64,000 nucleotides of DNA from Stenotrophomonas sp. Marseille-Q4652 (GTDB lineage Bacteria; Pseudomonadota; Gammaproteobacteria; Xanthomonadales; Xanthomonadaceae): assembly GCF_916618915.1 (NCBI RefSeq), contig NZ_CAKAKE010000001.1:62001-126000 (forward strand), written 5' to 3'. A program made the position numbers and the translations under genes. The notes under the pieces were generated by a model that saw only the letters and a program-made list of their open reading frames with translations, was not told the origin of the DNA and made no database searches. Below, piece after piece: positions 23,614-33,689 of the stretch. The first letter of the stretch is position 1, and each line of letters opens with the position of its first letter.

Positions 23614-24034
23614 ATCCGTATTCAGTTGGCCGACACGCGTCTACTGGGAAGATACCGACGCTGGCGGGGTGGTCTACCACGCCCGCTACGTCGCTTTCAT
23701 GGAACGGGCACGCACCGAATGGATGCGGGCGCAGGGATACGGTCAGGAGCGGATGCGCGCCGAGCACGACCTCGTGTTCGCGGTACGCGCGATGCAGATG
23801 GACTTCCTCAGGCCAGCGCGGCTGGACGATGACCTCCGGGTCACTGCCTCGCTGGCATCGTGCCGGCGGGCCAGCATGCAGTTCGTGCAGACCGTGCGCC
23901 GCGACGAGGAGCTGCTGCTCACCGCGCAGGTCAGGATCGCGGCGTTGTCGGCCAGCGATTTCCGGCCGCGCGGCATGGACGACGCGCTGTACCAGGCGTT
24001 GAAGAATCTCGAAACCAAAGAATCCGAACATTGA
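23606..24034 (+). CDS. ybgC: Tol-Pal-associated acyl-CoA thioesterase YbgC
   Basis: A 142-residue hot-dog-fold (4HBT) thioesterase. The signature is [24 protein letters not shown], with the catalytic Asp in DTDAGG. It hydrolyses acyl-CoA or acyl-ACP thioesters at the inner membrane, and is the standard first gene of the tol-pal cluster. The start overlaps the end of ruvB by 8 bases, with GGAG upstream. tolQ starts 11 bases after its stop. Confidence 0.95.
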   Translation: MAESVFSWPTRVYWEDTDAGGVVYHARYVAFMERARTEWMRAQGYGQERMRAEHDLVFAVRAMQMDFLRPARLDDDLRVTASLASCRRASMQFVQTVRRDEELLLTAQVRIAALSASDFRPRGMDDALYQALKNLETKESEH

Positions 24035-24044
24035 GGAACAACGG

Positions 24045-24821
24045 ATGATCGCATTGCTCCTGGCCCTGCAGGCCACCGTGGTCGAAGCCCTGCCGGAGGA
24101 GGTCACCAGCGCCGCGGCCGAGACCTTGGGTGGTGCCGCGCATGGCGGCATCAACTACCTGGACCTGATGCTCAAGGCCAGCCTGCCGGTGAAGCTGATC
24201 GTGCTGCTGCTGTTGGCCGGCTCGTTCATCAGCTGGGTGATCATCTTCCGCAAGGCACGCGTGTTCAAGGAAGCCAACGCCGCTGCCGACGAGTTCGAGA
24301 ACCGCTTCTGGTCCGGCGCGGACCTCGGCAAGCTGTACTCGGCGGCCACCGACCGCAACCGCCAGGTCAGCGGCCTTGAAGCGATCTTCGAGTCCGGCTT
24401 CCGTGAGTTCACCCGCCTGCGTGACAAGCGTCGCTTGGATGGCCGCATCCAGCTCGAAGGCGCGCAGCGCGCCATGCGCACCGCCTACGCCCGCGAGGTC
24501 GATGGGCTGGAACGCAACCTCGAGCTGCTGGCCAACATCGGCTCCACCGCCCCGTACGTGGGCCTGGTGGGCACGGTGTTCGGCATCATGGTGACCATGC
24601 ACGACATGATCAACAGCGGCGAATCAAGCGGCATCGCCTCTGTCGCCCCGGGCATTTCCGAAGCGTTGTTCGCCACCGCCATCGGCCTGTTCGTCGCGAT
24701 TCCGGCGGTGTGGGCCTACAACCGCTTCACCACCCGCGTGGAACGGCTGTCGGTGCGCTACGAAACCTTCTCCGACGAGTTCAGCTCCATCCTGCAGCGC
24801 CAGGCCGCCGTCGACGAATGA
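24045..24821 (+). CDS. tolQ: TolQ, proton-channel subunit of Tol-Pal
   Basis: A 258-residue ExbB/MotA-family membrane protein. With TolR it forms the ion-driven motor that powers TolA at the division site. Three hydrophobic segments are seen: about 43-66 (LIVLLLLAGSFISWVIIF), 163-188 (GSTAPYVGLVGTVFGIM, the conserved pore helix) and 197-225 (GISEALFATAIGLFVAIPAVWAYN). The protein is about 28 residues longer than E. coli TolQ because of a Leu/Ala/Glu-rich N-terminus (MIALLLALQATVVEALPEE). GAGGAACAACGG precedes the ATG. Confidence 0.97.
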   Translation: MIALLLALQATVVEALPEEVTSAAAETLGGAAHGGINYLDLMLKASLPVKLIVLLLLAGSFISWVIIFRKARVFKEANAAADEFENRFWSGADLGKLYSAATDRNRQVSGLEAIFESGFREFTRLRDKRRLDGRIQLEGAQRAMRTAYAREVDGLERNLELLANIGSTAPYVGLVGTVFGIMVTMHDMINSGESSGIASVAPGISEALFATAIGLFVAIPAVWAYNRFTTRVERLSVRYETFSDEFSSILQRQAAVDE

Positions 24822-24858
24822 TCGGACCGGCGTCCGCCAACCAACGCAGGAACCTTCC

Positions 24859-25296
24859 ATGAGCCTGTCATCCGCGCGCCGCAAGCGCCGCAAACTCAAG
24901 TCCGAAATCAACGTCGTGCCGTACATCGACGTGATGCTGGTGCTGCTGATCATCTTCATGGTGACCGCGCCGCTGCTGACGCTGAGCATCGATGTCGAGC
25001 TGCCCAGCTCCAATGCCAAGGCGCTGGAAAGCAAGCAGGATCCGATCGTGGTCACCGTCGACAGCCGCGGCCAGATGGCACTGCAGCTGCCCGAGGGCAA
25101 GCCCGAGGCGATGGACCGGGCCGCGCTGCAGGCGCAGATGGCCGCGCTGGTCTCGCAGGACAAGGACGTGCGGGTGGTGGTCGCCGCCGACCGCAGCGTG
25201 CCGTATGAAAAGGTCATCGACGCCATGGACGCGCTCAAGCGCGCCAAGGTGGAGAAGGTGGGGCTGCTGACCGATGCGGGCGGCAATGCACGCTGA
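24859..25296 (+). CDS. tolR: TolR, motor subunit of Tol-Pal
   Basis: A 145-residue ExbD/TolR protein with one membrane helix. The motor aspartate sits in NVVPYIDVMLVLLIIFMVTAPLL. The periplasmic domain ends with VGLLTDAGGNA, near the usual TolR C-terminus. It overlaps tolA by 11 bases. A 37-base gap separates it from tolQ. Confidence 0.97.
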   Translation: MSLSSARRKRRKLKSEINVVPYIDVMLVLLIIFMVTAPLLTLSIDVELPSSNAKALESKQDPIVVTVDSRGQMALQLPEGKPEAMDRAALQAQMAALVSQDKDVRVVVAADRSVPYEKVIDAMDALKRAKVEKVGLLTDAGGNAR

Positions 25297-26359
25297 GGCG
25301 CTGCCGCCGTCGCCGCGTCAGGAAGAGGGCTGGGGTCGCCCGGTCCTGCTGGCGCTGGCCGTCCACCTGCTGGTGGCGGTGATCTTCGCGCTGGCCTGGC
25401 TGTGGTCGCCGCAGCGCAGCGTCGATGCCGCTGCCGGTGATCCGAGCATCGAGGCCAGCCTCGAGGTGTCGGCCGCCGAAAGCGCTGCGGCCCGCAAGGC
25501 GCTGCGCGATTCGGAAAACCTGCCGCCGCTGCCCGATCCGGTTTCCGAGGCCGAAGCCGAGCCGGTGCCGGTTCCTGAGGACACCGTGCCGCCGCCGCAA
25601 CCGCTGCCCGAGCCGCGTCCTCAGGACGCGCCCACGCCGCAGCAGCACAACGCCCAGGAGCGCATCGCCGAGCCGGACACCATCGACCAGGAACGCGTCA
25701 GCGCGCTGGCGGTGTCGCAGGAAAAAGCGCGCCAGGAGCAGGAGGCCAAGCGCCGCCAGGAACAGATCGACCTGACCGAGCGCAAGCGCGTCGAGGAGGC
25801 CGAGCAGAAACTGCGGCTGGCCAAACAGCAGGAAGAGGCCGACCGCCAGAAAAAGCTCGCCGAGGAACAGCGCAAGGCATCCGAGGCCAAGGCCGAGGAA
25901 GAACGGCAGAAGAAGATCGCCGAGCTGCGCGCGCGACGCGCCCAGGCCGAGAAGGAAGCACAGCTGGCCGAGCAGAGGCTGCGCCAGGTCGCCCAGGCGC
26001 GCGCCAACCAGGCCACCGCCAGCGCCGCGGCCAGCGGCACCAGCCAGGCCGCGCCGGGCGCCGGTGGCAGCAGCGATGACCTGGCGGCCAAGTACGCGGC
26101 CGCCATCCAGCAGGCGGTGCTCAATCAGTGGGTACGCCCGGATTCGGTGCCGCGCGGCCAGCGCTGCCGCCTGACCATCCGCCAGCTCCCGGGCGGTGAG
26201 GTGGTCGAGGTGCAGTTCGGCAGCAGTTGCCCGTACGACGACGCCGGCCGGCGCTCGGTCGAGGCGGCGATCCTGCGCGCACAGCCGTTGCCGTACCGGG
26301 GCTTCGAGAGCGTGTTCCAGCGCACATTGAACTTCAATTTCGAGGCGCGCGACCGCTAA
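25286..26359 (+). CDS. tolA: TolA, envelope-spanning link of Tol-Pal
   Basis: A 357-residue protein: cytoplasmic N-terminus, a membrane helix (about 19-41), a Pro-rich tether, then a long charged helix (about 130-245; Lys/Glu/Gln/Ala-rich, e.g. EEQRKASEAKAEEERQKKIA) and a C-terminal globular domain (about 265-357, YAAAIQQAVLNQWVRPDS onward) that grips TolB and Pal. Start at 25286 overlaps the end of tolR. The usual S-x3-H motif of TolA/TonB helices reads A23-L-A-V-H27 here, so the Ser is replaced. A terminator-like hairpin follows, so tolB probably has extra transcription of its own. Confidence 0.95.
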   Translation: MHAEALPPSPRQEEGWGRPVLLALAVHLLVAVIFALAWLWSPQRSVDAAAGDPSIEASLEVSAAESAAARKALRDSENLPPLPDPVSEAEAEPVPVPEDTVPPPQPLPEPRPQDAPTPQQHNAQERIAEPDTIDQERVSALAVSQEKARQEQEAKRRQEQIDLTERKRVEEAEQKLRLAKQQEEADRQKKLAEEQRKASEAKAEEERQKKIAELRARRAQAEKEAQLAEQRLRQVAQARANQATASAAASGTSQAAPGAGGSSDDLAAKYAAAIQQAVLNQWVRPDSVPRGQRCRLTIRQLPGGEVVEVQFGSSCPYDDAGRRSVEAAILRAQPLPYRGFESVFQRTLNFNFEARDR

Positions 26360-26433
26360 CCTCCCGGGCAGGCGCGCGGCCTGTGGATCAGGATCCATCG
26401 TCCAATGTGCGGTCCATCCATCCGGTATCGATG

Positions 26434-26460
26434 CAGCCCCCGTTATGGGGCTGTTTGTAT
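26434..26460 (+). terminator. Terminator between tolA and tolB
   Basis: CAGCCCC and GGGGCTG pair across CGTTAT, followed by TTTGTAT. This splits the tol operon into tolQRA and tolB-pal-cpoB transcription units, or attenuates readthrough. Confidence 0.7.
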
Positions 26461-26522
26461 CGGGCCGGTGCAAGGCAGCAGGCGCCACGGCCACACCGCT
26501 TTCACGCCGTGTTCGTTCATGA

Positions 26523-26552
26523 TTGCGAAAATGTTCACCTGTGTGCTGCTAT
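26523..26552 (+). promoter_or_regulatory. Candidate tolB promoter
   Basis: TTGCGA (26523-26528) and TGCTAT (26547-26552) are 18 bases apart, in a relatively AT-rich stretch 37 bases before the tolB start and downstream of a terminator. Confidence 0.45.
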
Positions 26553-26588
26553 CCCTTGCAATTCCCTGCCCGGAACACTGAGCGACCC

Positions 26589-27905
26589 ATGAAGAAAATG
26601 CCGCGCTGGCTCTGTGCCATCACTGCCCTGTTGTTGCCGTTCGCGGCGCTGGCCCAGCAGGGCCTGGAAATCGACATCGTGGGCGGCAATGCCTCCGCGC
26701 TGCCAATCACCATCGTGCCCATGCCGTACCAGGGTGGCGGCAGTGCCCCGCAGACCGATGTGGCCGCGGTGGTACGCGCCGACCTGGAGCGCTCGGGCCA
26801 GTTCCGCACCCTGCCCGAAGCGCAGATCGTCGAGCGCCCGACCCGTGGCAGCGAGGTCCAGTACCCGACCTGGCGCGCGCTAAAGCAGGACTACCTGGTG
26901 GTCGGCCGCGTGCAGGACGCCGGCGAAGGCGCCTACCGCGTCGAGTACGAGCTGTTCGATGTGGCCAAGGGCGAGCGCATGCTCGGCCTGGCAATGACCG
27001 CCCGTTCCAACGCCATGCGCGACGTGGCCCACCAGATGGCCGATGCGATCTACGAGAAGATCCTCGGCATCCGCGGCGCCTTCTGGACCCGCATTGCCTA
27101 CGTCACCGCCAGCGGTCGCGGCGGCAACATGCGCTATGCGCTGATGGTGGCCGATTCGGATGGCTACAACCCGCAGACCATCGTGCGCTCGGCTGAGCCG
27201 CTACTGTCGCCGAGTTGGAGCCCGGATGGCCGCAAGCTGGCCTACGTCAGCTTCGAGCGCGGCAATTCCTCGATCTACATCCAGGACATCGCCACCGGCG
27301 CGCGCGAGCTGGTTTCCAGCTTCCGCGGCATCAACGGCGCTCCGTCCTTCTCCCCAGACGGCCGACGTCTTGCCCTGTCGCTGTCGCGCAGCGGCAATCC
27401 CGAGATCTACGTGATGGACCTGGGCAGCAAGGCGCTGACCCAGCTGACCAACCACTTCGGCATCGATACCGAGCCGACCTGGGCCCCGGACGGCAGCTCG
27501 ATCTACTTCACCTCCGACCGTGGCGGCCGCCCGCAGATCTACCAGGTCGCGGCCAGCGGCGGCAGCGCCAGCCGCGTCACCTTCCAGGGCAACTACAACG
27601 CCACTCCCAGCCTCTCGTTCGACGGCACCAAGCTCGCCGTGGCCCAGGGCAGTGGCAATACCTACAAGATCGCGATGATGGACCGCAGCCTCGGGTCCCC
27701 GCGCTGGAGCACGCTGTCGCCGGGGTCGCTGGATGAATCGCCCAGCTTTGCCCCGAACGCCAGCATGGTGTTGTACGCCGCCCGCGAGGGGGGCCGTGGT
27801 GTGCTGTACGCCGTATCCGCCGATGCGCGGGTCCGGCAGCGTCTCGTACTGGCCGACGGAGACGTCCGGGAACCTTCCTGGTCCCCCTATCGCAGTTCGC
27901 GTTAA
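26589..27905 (+). CDS. tolB: TolB, periplasmic beta-propeller of Tol-Pal
   Basis: A 438-residue periplasmic protein that cycles between Pal and TolA. The ATG at 26589 begins a signal peptide ([23 protein letters not shown]). The N-terminal domain (about 25-165) includes [15 protein letters not shown]; the C-terminal six-bladed propeller shows repeated [13 protein letters not shown], [13 protein letters not shown] and [17 protein letters not shown] blades. The upstream in-frame ATG at 26523 lies in the promoter and is not the start. Confidence 0.98.
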   Translation: MKKMPRWLCAITALLLPFAALAQQGLEIDIVGGNASALPITIVPMPYQGGGSAPQTDVAAVVRADLERSGQFRTLPEAQIVERPTRGSEVQYPTWRALKQDYLVVGRVQDAGEGAYRVEYELFDVAKGERMLGLAMTARSNAMRDVAHQMADAIYEKILGIRGAFWTRIAYVTASGRGGNMRYALMVADSDGYNPQTIVRSAEPLLSPSWSPDGRKLAYVSFERGNSSIYIQDIATGARELVSSFRGINGAPSFSPDGRRLALSLSRSGNPEIYVMDLGSKALTQLTNHFGIDTEPTWAPDGSSIYFTSDRGGRPQIYQVAASGGSASRVTFQGNYNATPSLSFDGTKLAVAQGSGNTYKIAMMDRSLGSPRWSTLSPGSLDESPSFAPNASMVLYAAREGGRGVLYAVSADARVRQRLVLADGDVREPSWSPYRSSR

Positions 27906-27966
27906 ATGTTAATATTTCGCTTTGTAAACCCCCGTATTGGCTTATAGGAGCCTAAAAGGTACTGCC

Positions 27967-28479
27967 ATGAACAAGTCCACCCGAGTTCTGCTTGTTTCTC
28001 TGATGTCCATTGCCGTCCTGGCCGGCTGCTCGAAGAAGGTCAAGGAAGAGCCGCAGGCTCCGGTCGAGACCGCCCCGACTGCCCCGACCTCCCCGAGCAC
28101 CTCCGGCCTGTACGGCCCGGGCGACCTCGACACCGACGCCTGCCTACGTCAGCGCGTCGTGTACTTCGACCTGGACCAGGACAGCCTGAAGCCGGAATTC
28201 CAGGCGATCATGTCCTGCCACGCCAAGTACCTGCGTGACCGTCCGTCCTCGCGCATCACCCTGCAGGGCCATGCCGACGAGCGCGGCAGCCGCGAGTACA
28301 ACCTGGGTCTGGGCGAGCGTCGCGGCAACGCGGTGTCCTCGGCCCTGCAGGCCAACGGTGGTTCGGGCAGCCAGCTGACCGTCGTCAGCTACGGTGAAGA
28401 GCGTCCGGTCTGCACCGAGTCCGGCGAAGGCTGCTGGTCGCAGAACCGTCGCGTCGAGATCGTCTACACCGCTCAGTAA
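27967..28479 (+). CDS. pal: Peptidoglycan-associated lipoprotein Pal
   Basis: A 170-residue outer-membrane lipoprotein that ties the outer membrane to peptidoglycan. Lipobox LAGC gives acylated C21. After a Pro/Thr-rich tether comes the OmpA-like domain (about 60-170) with VVYFDLDQDSLKPEF and the diaminopimelate-binding stretch LQGHADERGSREYNLGLGERR. AAAAGG lies before the ATG. The 61-base gap after tolB is AT-rich (TTAATATTTCG, CTTATAGGAG) and may hold a promoter for this abundant protein. Confidence 0.98.
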   Translation: MNKSTRVLLVSLMSIAVLAGCSKKVKEEPQAPVETAPTAPTSPSTSGLYGPGDLDTDACLRQRVVYFDLDQDSLKPEFQAIMSCHAKYLRDRPSSRITLQGHADERGSREYNLGLGERRGNAVSSALQANGGSGSQLTVVSYGEERPVCTESGEGCWSQNRRVEIVYTAQ

Positions 28480-28485
28480 TAATCG

Positions 28486-29289
28486 ATGCGTCTTCGACTG
28501 ACATCGATGCTCGTCGCGGCGGCCTTCTTGGCCGCCGCGCCGGCGTACGCCCAGCGGCAGAGCCTTGCCGACCGCGTTGCCGTGCTCGAGCAGCAGGCGT
28601 CCAACACCCAGGCCAACACTGACCTCCTGAACCAGCTGCAGCAGCTGCGTACCCAGGTGGTGCAGATGCAGGACATGATCGAACAGCTGCAGCATGAGAA
28701 CGAACAGCTCAAGCAGCGCAGCCGCGACCAGTACCTGGACCTGGATGGCCGCCTGAACCGGCTGGAAGGCGGCGCCGCGCCGGTCCTGCCAGCCAATCCC
28801 CCGGCAAGCCCGGCGGCGGCAACTCCGCCGGCCAAGCCCGTGATTTCCGAACGCCCGCCGACCGTGCGGGGCGATGCCGGCACCCTGGCGGTGGCCGGTG
28901 ACGAACGGGTCGCCTACAACGTCGCCTTCGACGCCCTCAAGGGCGGCAAGTACGACGATTCGGCCGAGCTGTTCCAGAGCTTCCTCGAGCTCTACCCCAA
29001 TGGCGTCTACACCCCCAATGCGTTGTACTGGCTGGGCGAGAGCTATTACGCCACCCGCAATTTCGAGCTGGCGCAGGCGCAGTTCCGCGACCTGGTGGCC
29101 CGCTACCCGACCCACGACAAGGCCGCTGGCGGCCTGTTGAAGCTGGGCCTGTCCCAGTACGGACTGGGTGACCTGGCGCAGGCAGAGAAGACCCTGGCGC
29201 AGGTGATTTCCCAGTATCCGGGCAGCGATGCCGCCCGCACCGCGCAGGACCGCCTGCAGTCGATCCGCCTCGGCCAGCAGTTGCGCTGA
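28486..29289 (+). CDS. cpoB: CpoB (YbgF), cell-division coordinator
   Basis: A 267-residue periplasmic protein. It links Tol-Pal to PBP1B during septal wall synthesis in E. coli; mrcB is also in this window. It has a signal peptide (about 1-22, APAYAQ), a coiled-coil trimerisation region (about 24-90), a Pro/Ala linker, and TPR repeats (about 145-265: YNVAFDALKGGKYDDSAELF, LYWLGESYYATRNFELAQA). It starts 6 bases after the pal stop, with no ribosome site of its own, so it is likely coupled. Confidence 0.96.
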   Translation: MRLRLTSMLVAAAFLAAAPAYAQRQSLADRVAVLEQQASNTQANTDLLNQLQQLRTQVVQMQDMIEQLQHENEQLKQRSRDQYLDLDGRLNRLEGGAAPVLPANPPASPAAATPPAKPVISERPPTVRGDAGTLAVAGDERVAYNVAFDALKGGKYDDSAELFQSFLELYPNGVYTPNALYWLGESYYATRNFELAQAQFRDLVARYPTHDKAAGGLLKLGLSQYGLGDLAQAEKTLAQVISQYPGSDAARTAQDRLQSIRLGQQLR

Positions 29290-29300
29290 CCGCTTGCAGC

Positions 29301-29329
29301 GCCGTGCCACCGGGCACGGCGCGCATAAT
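29301..29329 (+). promoter_or_regulatory. Hairpin after cpoB overlapping the queE promoter region
   Basis: GCCGTGCC-ACCG-GGCACGGC (29301-29320) is a perfect 8-bp stem with no T-tract, probably ending the tol-pal unit. A CATAAT -10-like hexamer (29324-29329) follows at once, 7 bases before the queE start, which would make a nearly leaderless queE transcript. Confidence 0.4.
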
Positions 29330-29336
29330 GAGCCCC

Positions 29337-30029
29337 ATGAATTCCGTTGCCGACGCCGCTGTTCCCAGCGAGATCGTGCAGTCGCCCCTGCCGCGGCTGA
29401 AGATCACCGAGATTTTCCTGTCGCTGCAGGGCGAAGCCGACACCGCCGGCTGGCCGACGGTGTTCGTGCGCCTGACCGGTTGCCCGTTGCGCTGCACCTA
29501 CTGCGATACCGCCTACGCCTTCCATGGTGGCACCTGGTGGGACATCGATGCGATCGTGGCCGAGGTCATCGGGTATGGCGTGCGCCACGTCTGCGTGACC
29601 GGCGGCGAGCCGCTGGCACAGAAGCGCTGCCTGGTGCTGCTGCAGAAACTGTGCGATGCCGGGCTGGACGTGTCGCTGGAGACTTCCGGCGCACTGGACA
29701 TCAGTGGCGTCGACAGTCGTGTCTCGCGCGTGGTCGACCTCAAGACACCGGGTTCGGGCGAGATGGCGCGTAACCGGCTGGAGAACCTGGCGCTGCTCAC
29801 CGCGCGTGACCAGGTCAAGTTCGTGCTGTGCGGTCGCCAGGACTACGAATGGGCACGCGCAATGGTGCTCGAGCACCGTCTGCACGAGCGTTGCATGGTG
29901 CTGTTCTCGCCAAGCAAGAGCGAACTGGCGCCGCGCGACCTGGCCGACTGGATCGTGGCCGATCGGCTGCCGGTGCGTTTCCAGATGCAGCTGCACAAGC
30001 TTCTGTGGAACGACGAGCCTGGCCGCTGA
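29337..30029 (+). CDS. queE: 7-carboxy-7-deazaguanine synthase QueE
   Basis: A 230-residue radical-SAM enzyme that converts 6-carboxytetrahydropterin into 7-carboxy-7-deazaguanine, on the path to queuosine in tRNA. The cluster motif is GCPLRCTYCDT (C-x3-C-x2-C) and the SAM-binding motif is VCVTGGEPL; EIFLSLQGEADTAGWPTVFVRL is the substrate side. The start is taken as ATG 29337; ATG 29328 would add three residues. queC follows, giving two consecutive steps of the pathway. Confidence 0.96.
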   Translation: MNSVADAAVPSEIVQSPLPRLKITEIFLSLQGEADTAGWPTVFVRLTGCPLRCTYCDTAYAFHGGTWWDIDAIVAEVIGYGVRHVCVTGGEPLAQKRCLVLLQKLCDAGLDVSLETSGALDISGVDSRVSRVVDLKTPGSGEMARNRLENLALLTARDQVKFVLCGRQDYEWARAMVLEHRLHERCMVLFSPSKSELAPRDLADWIVADRLPVRFQMQLHKLLWNDEPGR

Positions 30030-30049
30030 GCCGCAGCGTGCTGCGGTCG

Positions 30050-30078
30050 CGATCGTCGTCGCGGCACTGGCGTAAAAT
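30050..30078 (+). promoter_or_regulatory. Candidate queC promoter
   Basis: TAAAAT (30073-30078) is a good -10 hexamer in the 156-base gap between queE and queC. The -35 region around 30050-30055 is poor. I looked for a preQ1 riboswitch in this gap and did not recognise one. Confidence 0.35.
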
Positions 30079-30185
30079 CACCTGCTGCCGCCAGCTCGGT
30101 TGATGGCAACTGGTGCCCGCGAGCCGGGCATCACCACCGGCGCGGGACAGCGTGCTGGCGTTTCTCCCCCATCCGGACAAGTTCA

Positions 30186-30857
30186 ATGAAGAAGAAAGCA
30201 GTCGTGCTTCTTTCCGGCGGCATGGATTCGGCCGCCGTGGTTGCCATCGCCCAGGAGCAGGGCTTCGAGGTTTATGCGCTGAGCGTGCGCTATGGCCAGC
30301 GCCACACCTCCGAGCTGGAAGCCGCCGCGCGCGTGGCGGGCGCCCTTGGCGTGGCCGGGCACAAGGTGGTCGACGTGGACCTGCGCAGCATCGGCGGCTC
30401 GGCGCTGACCGATGACGCCATCGACGTGCCACAGGCCGGCGGTGCCGGGATCCCGTCCACCTACGTGCCGGCGCGCAACACCATCATGCTGTCGCTGGCC
30501 CTGGGCTGGGCCGAAGTGCTCGGCGCCAACGACATCTTCTGCGGCGTGAACGCCGTGGACTATTCCGGCTATCCGGATTGCCGCCCCGAATTCATCGCCG
30601 CCTTCCAGACGCTGGCCAACCTGGCCACCAAAGCCGGCGTGGAAGGCGCAGGCGTCACCGTGCACGCGCCGCTGCAGTACCTGAGCAAGGCGCAGATTGC
30701 CGCCGAAGGCCAGCGCCTGGGCGTGGATTTTGGCCTGACCGTGTCCTGCTACCGTGCCGACATGGATGGCCGCGCGTGCGGACAGTGCGACGCCTGCCGC
30801 CTGCGCGCCGATGGCTTCACTGCCGCGGGAATGGCCGACCCAACCCGCTACGTCTGA
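30186..30857 (+). CDS. queC: 7-cyano-7-deazaguanine synthase QueC
   Basis: A 223-residue enzyme that turns 7-carboxy-7-deazaguanine into preQ0 using ATP and ammonia. The PP-loop is [10 protein letters not shown] near the N-terminus; C-terminal zinc ligands are seen in SCYRAD...[10 protein letters not shown]. The family's [18 protein letters not shown] segment is complete. It is followed by a hairpin and the tRNA-Lys gene. Confidence 0.97.
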   Translation: MKKKAVVLLSGGMDSAAVVAIAQEQGFEVYALSVRYGQRHTSELEAAARVAGALGVAGHKVVDVDLRSIGGSALTDDAIDVPQAGGAGIPSTYVPARNTIMLSLALGWAEVLGANDIFCGVNAVDYSGYPDCRPEFIAAFQTLANLATKAGVEGAGVTVHAPLQYLSKAQIAAEGQRLGVDFGLTVSCYRADMDGRACGQCDACRLRADGFTAAGMADPTRYV

Positions 30858-30865
30858 TTCCGTCG

Positions 30866-30898
30866 CCGGGGTTCTTGCGCTAGACTACGCAACCCCGG
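30866..30898 (+). terminator. Hairpin between queC and tRNA-Lys
   Basis: CCGGGG-TTC-TTGCG pairs with CGCAA-CCCCGG (a 3-nt bulge on the left arm), loop CTAGACTA. The loop carries TAGACT, which resembles a -10 element for the tRNA. No U-tract follows, so termination is inferred from structure and place. Confidence 0.5.
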
Positions 30899-30918
30899 CT
30901 GCGGCCGGGTCTTTGTTT

Positions 30919-30994
30919 GGGCCGTTAGCTCAGTCGGTAGAGCAGAAGACTTTTAATCTTTTGGTCGAAGGTTCGAATCCTTCACGGCCCACCA
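30919..30994 (+). tRNA. tRNA-Lys (anticodon TTT)
   Basis: A full 76-nt cloverleaf with encoded CCA. Acceptor GGGCCGT / ACGGCCC, D-arm GCTC-AGTCGGTA-GAGC, anticodon stem GAAGA / TCTTT (one G-U), loop CTTTTAA with anticodon TTT at 30952-30954, T-arm GAAGG-TTCGAAT-CCTTC. All identity features fit tRNA-Lys(UUU), which reads AAA and AAG. Confidence 0.98.
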
Positions 30995-31020
30995 TCAAAG
31001 GCCGGCGCAAGCCGGAAGAC

Positions 31021-31052
31021 AAAAGCCCCGGAGATTCCGGGGCTTTTTGTTT
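31021..31052. terminator. Strong bidirectional terminator
   Basis: A perfect 12-bp stem (AAAAGCCCCGGA / TCCGGGGCTTTT, loop GAT) with T-runs on both strands, between tRNA-Lys and the leftward recQ. It is the most canonical intrinsic terminator in the window. Confidence 0.92.
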
Positions 31053-31081
31053 GTGCGATGGCGGGCGTGCCGCTGCGGCGC

Positions 31082-32887
<1,806 letters not shown>

Positions 32888-33019
32888 CGGCCTATGTTAC
32901 CCGCCGCATGTCGCACGGTTGCCGCGGACTGGGTCGCTTGGGCCGGAAAACTCCGTCGCGCCGGGTGGGAAATGCACTCAGGCCGCGCCGGGCCGGCAGT
33001 CGCCCGGCCCGTGGGCAGG

Positions 33020-33043
33020 TCCCGGTCCGCGGGGGGACCGGGA
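33020..33043 (-). terminator. Hairpin after dps
   Basis: TCCCGGTCC and GGACCGGGA pair perfectly over 9 bp across GCGGGG, 10 bases after the dps stop. There is no U-tract. The remaining 130 bases to recQ hold no gene. Confidence 0.55.
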
Positions 33044-33053
33044 GCTGGGAGGA

Positions 33054-33599
33054 TTACTGCAGCAGCGAGCGCAGCATCCAGGCGTACTTTTCGTGGGTCT
33101 GCAGGCGCTGGGTCAGCAGGTCCACCGACGGATCGTCGCCCGCGTCGTCAGCCACCTTCAGCACCTTGCGCGCGGTGCGGCACACGGCCTCGTTGCCGGC
33201 AACCAGCTGGCGCACCATCTCGCGCCAGTCGGCGCTGTCGGTCAGGCCCGGTTCTTCCGGAATCGAGGTCAGCTCAATGAACTCGTTGTACGAGCCCGGC
33301 GCGTTGTAGCCCAGGGCGCGGATGCGCTCGGCCACGTCGTCCAGTGCGTTCCACTGCTCGGTGTACTGATCCATGAACATGTTGTGCAGCGAGTTGAACA
33401 TCGACCCGGTCACGTTCCAGTGGAAGTTGTGGGTCTTCAGGTACAGGGTGAACGCGTCAGCGAGGAAGCGCGACAGGCCGTCGGCAATCTCCTTGCGATC
33501 CTTGTCATTGATCCCGATATCGATGTTCGGTGCCGACGGTGCGGCGGCGGCGAGTTTCTGCTTCGCGCTGGTCTTCTGGGTTGCGGTGCTCTGGGCCAT
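33054..33599 (-). CDS. dps: Dps, DNA-protecting ferritin-like protein
   Basis: A 181-residue mini-ferritin that forms dodecamers, stores iron oxidised with H2O2, and covers DNA in stress and stationary phase. The ferroxidase segment is HNFHWNVTGSMFNSLHNMF (H60, H72) with acidic residues at 77-88 (DQYTEQWNALDDVAERI). The N-terminal tail is Lys/Ala/Thr-rich, as in Dps proteins that bind DNA. GGAGGACAACC precedes the ATG. Upstream, ATGACA and TATTGT 19 bases apart may be its promoter, in the 90-base gap shared with hrpA. No clear OxyR site was recognised. Confidence 0.95.
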   Translation of the reverse strand: MAQSTATQKTSAKQKLAAAAPSAPNIDIGINDKDRKEIADGLSRFLADAFTLYLKTHNFHWNVTGSMFNSLHNMFMDQYTEQWNALDDVAERIRALGYNAPGSYNEFIELTSIPEEPGLTDSADWREMVRQLVAGNEAVCRTARKVLKVADDAGDDPSVDLLTQRLQTHEKYAWMLRSLLQ

Positions 33600-33689
33600 G
33601 GCAGGTTGTCCTCCAGTGGATGGGGTATGACGTCACAATAGCCAGACTAAGCCATGTTTTGTCATTCAGATGTTCACGTTGGGCCATAG

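Noticed and set aside
30030..30185. preQ1 riboswitch between queE and queC
   Set aside because: No compact C-rich/A-rich pseudoknot pattern with a sequestered ribosome site was seen.
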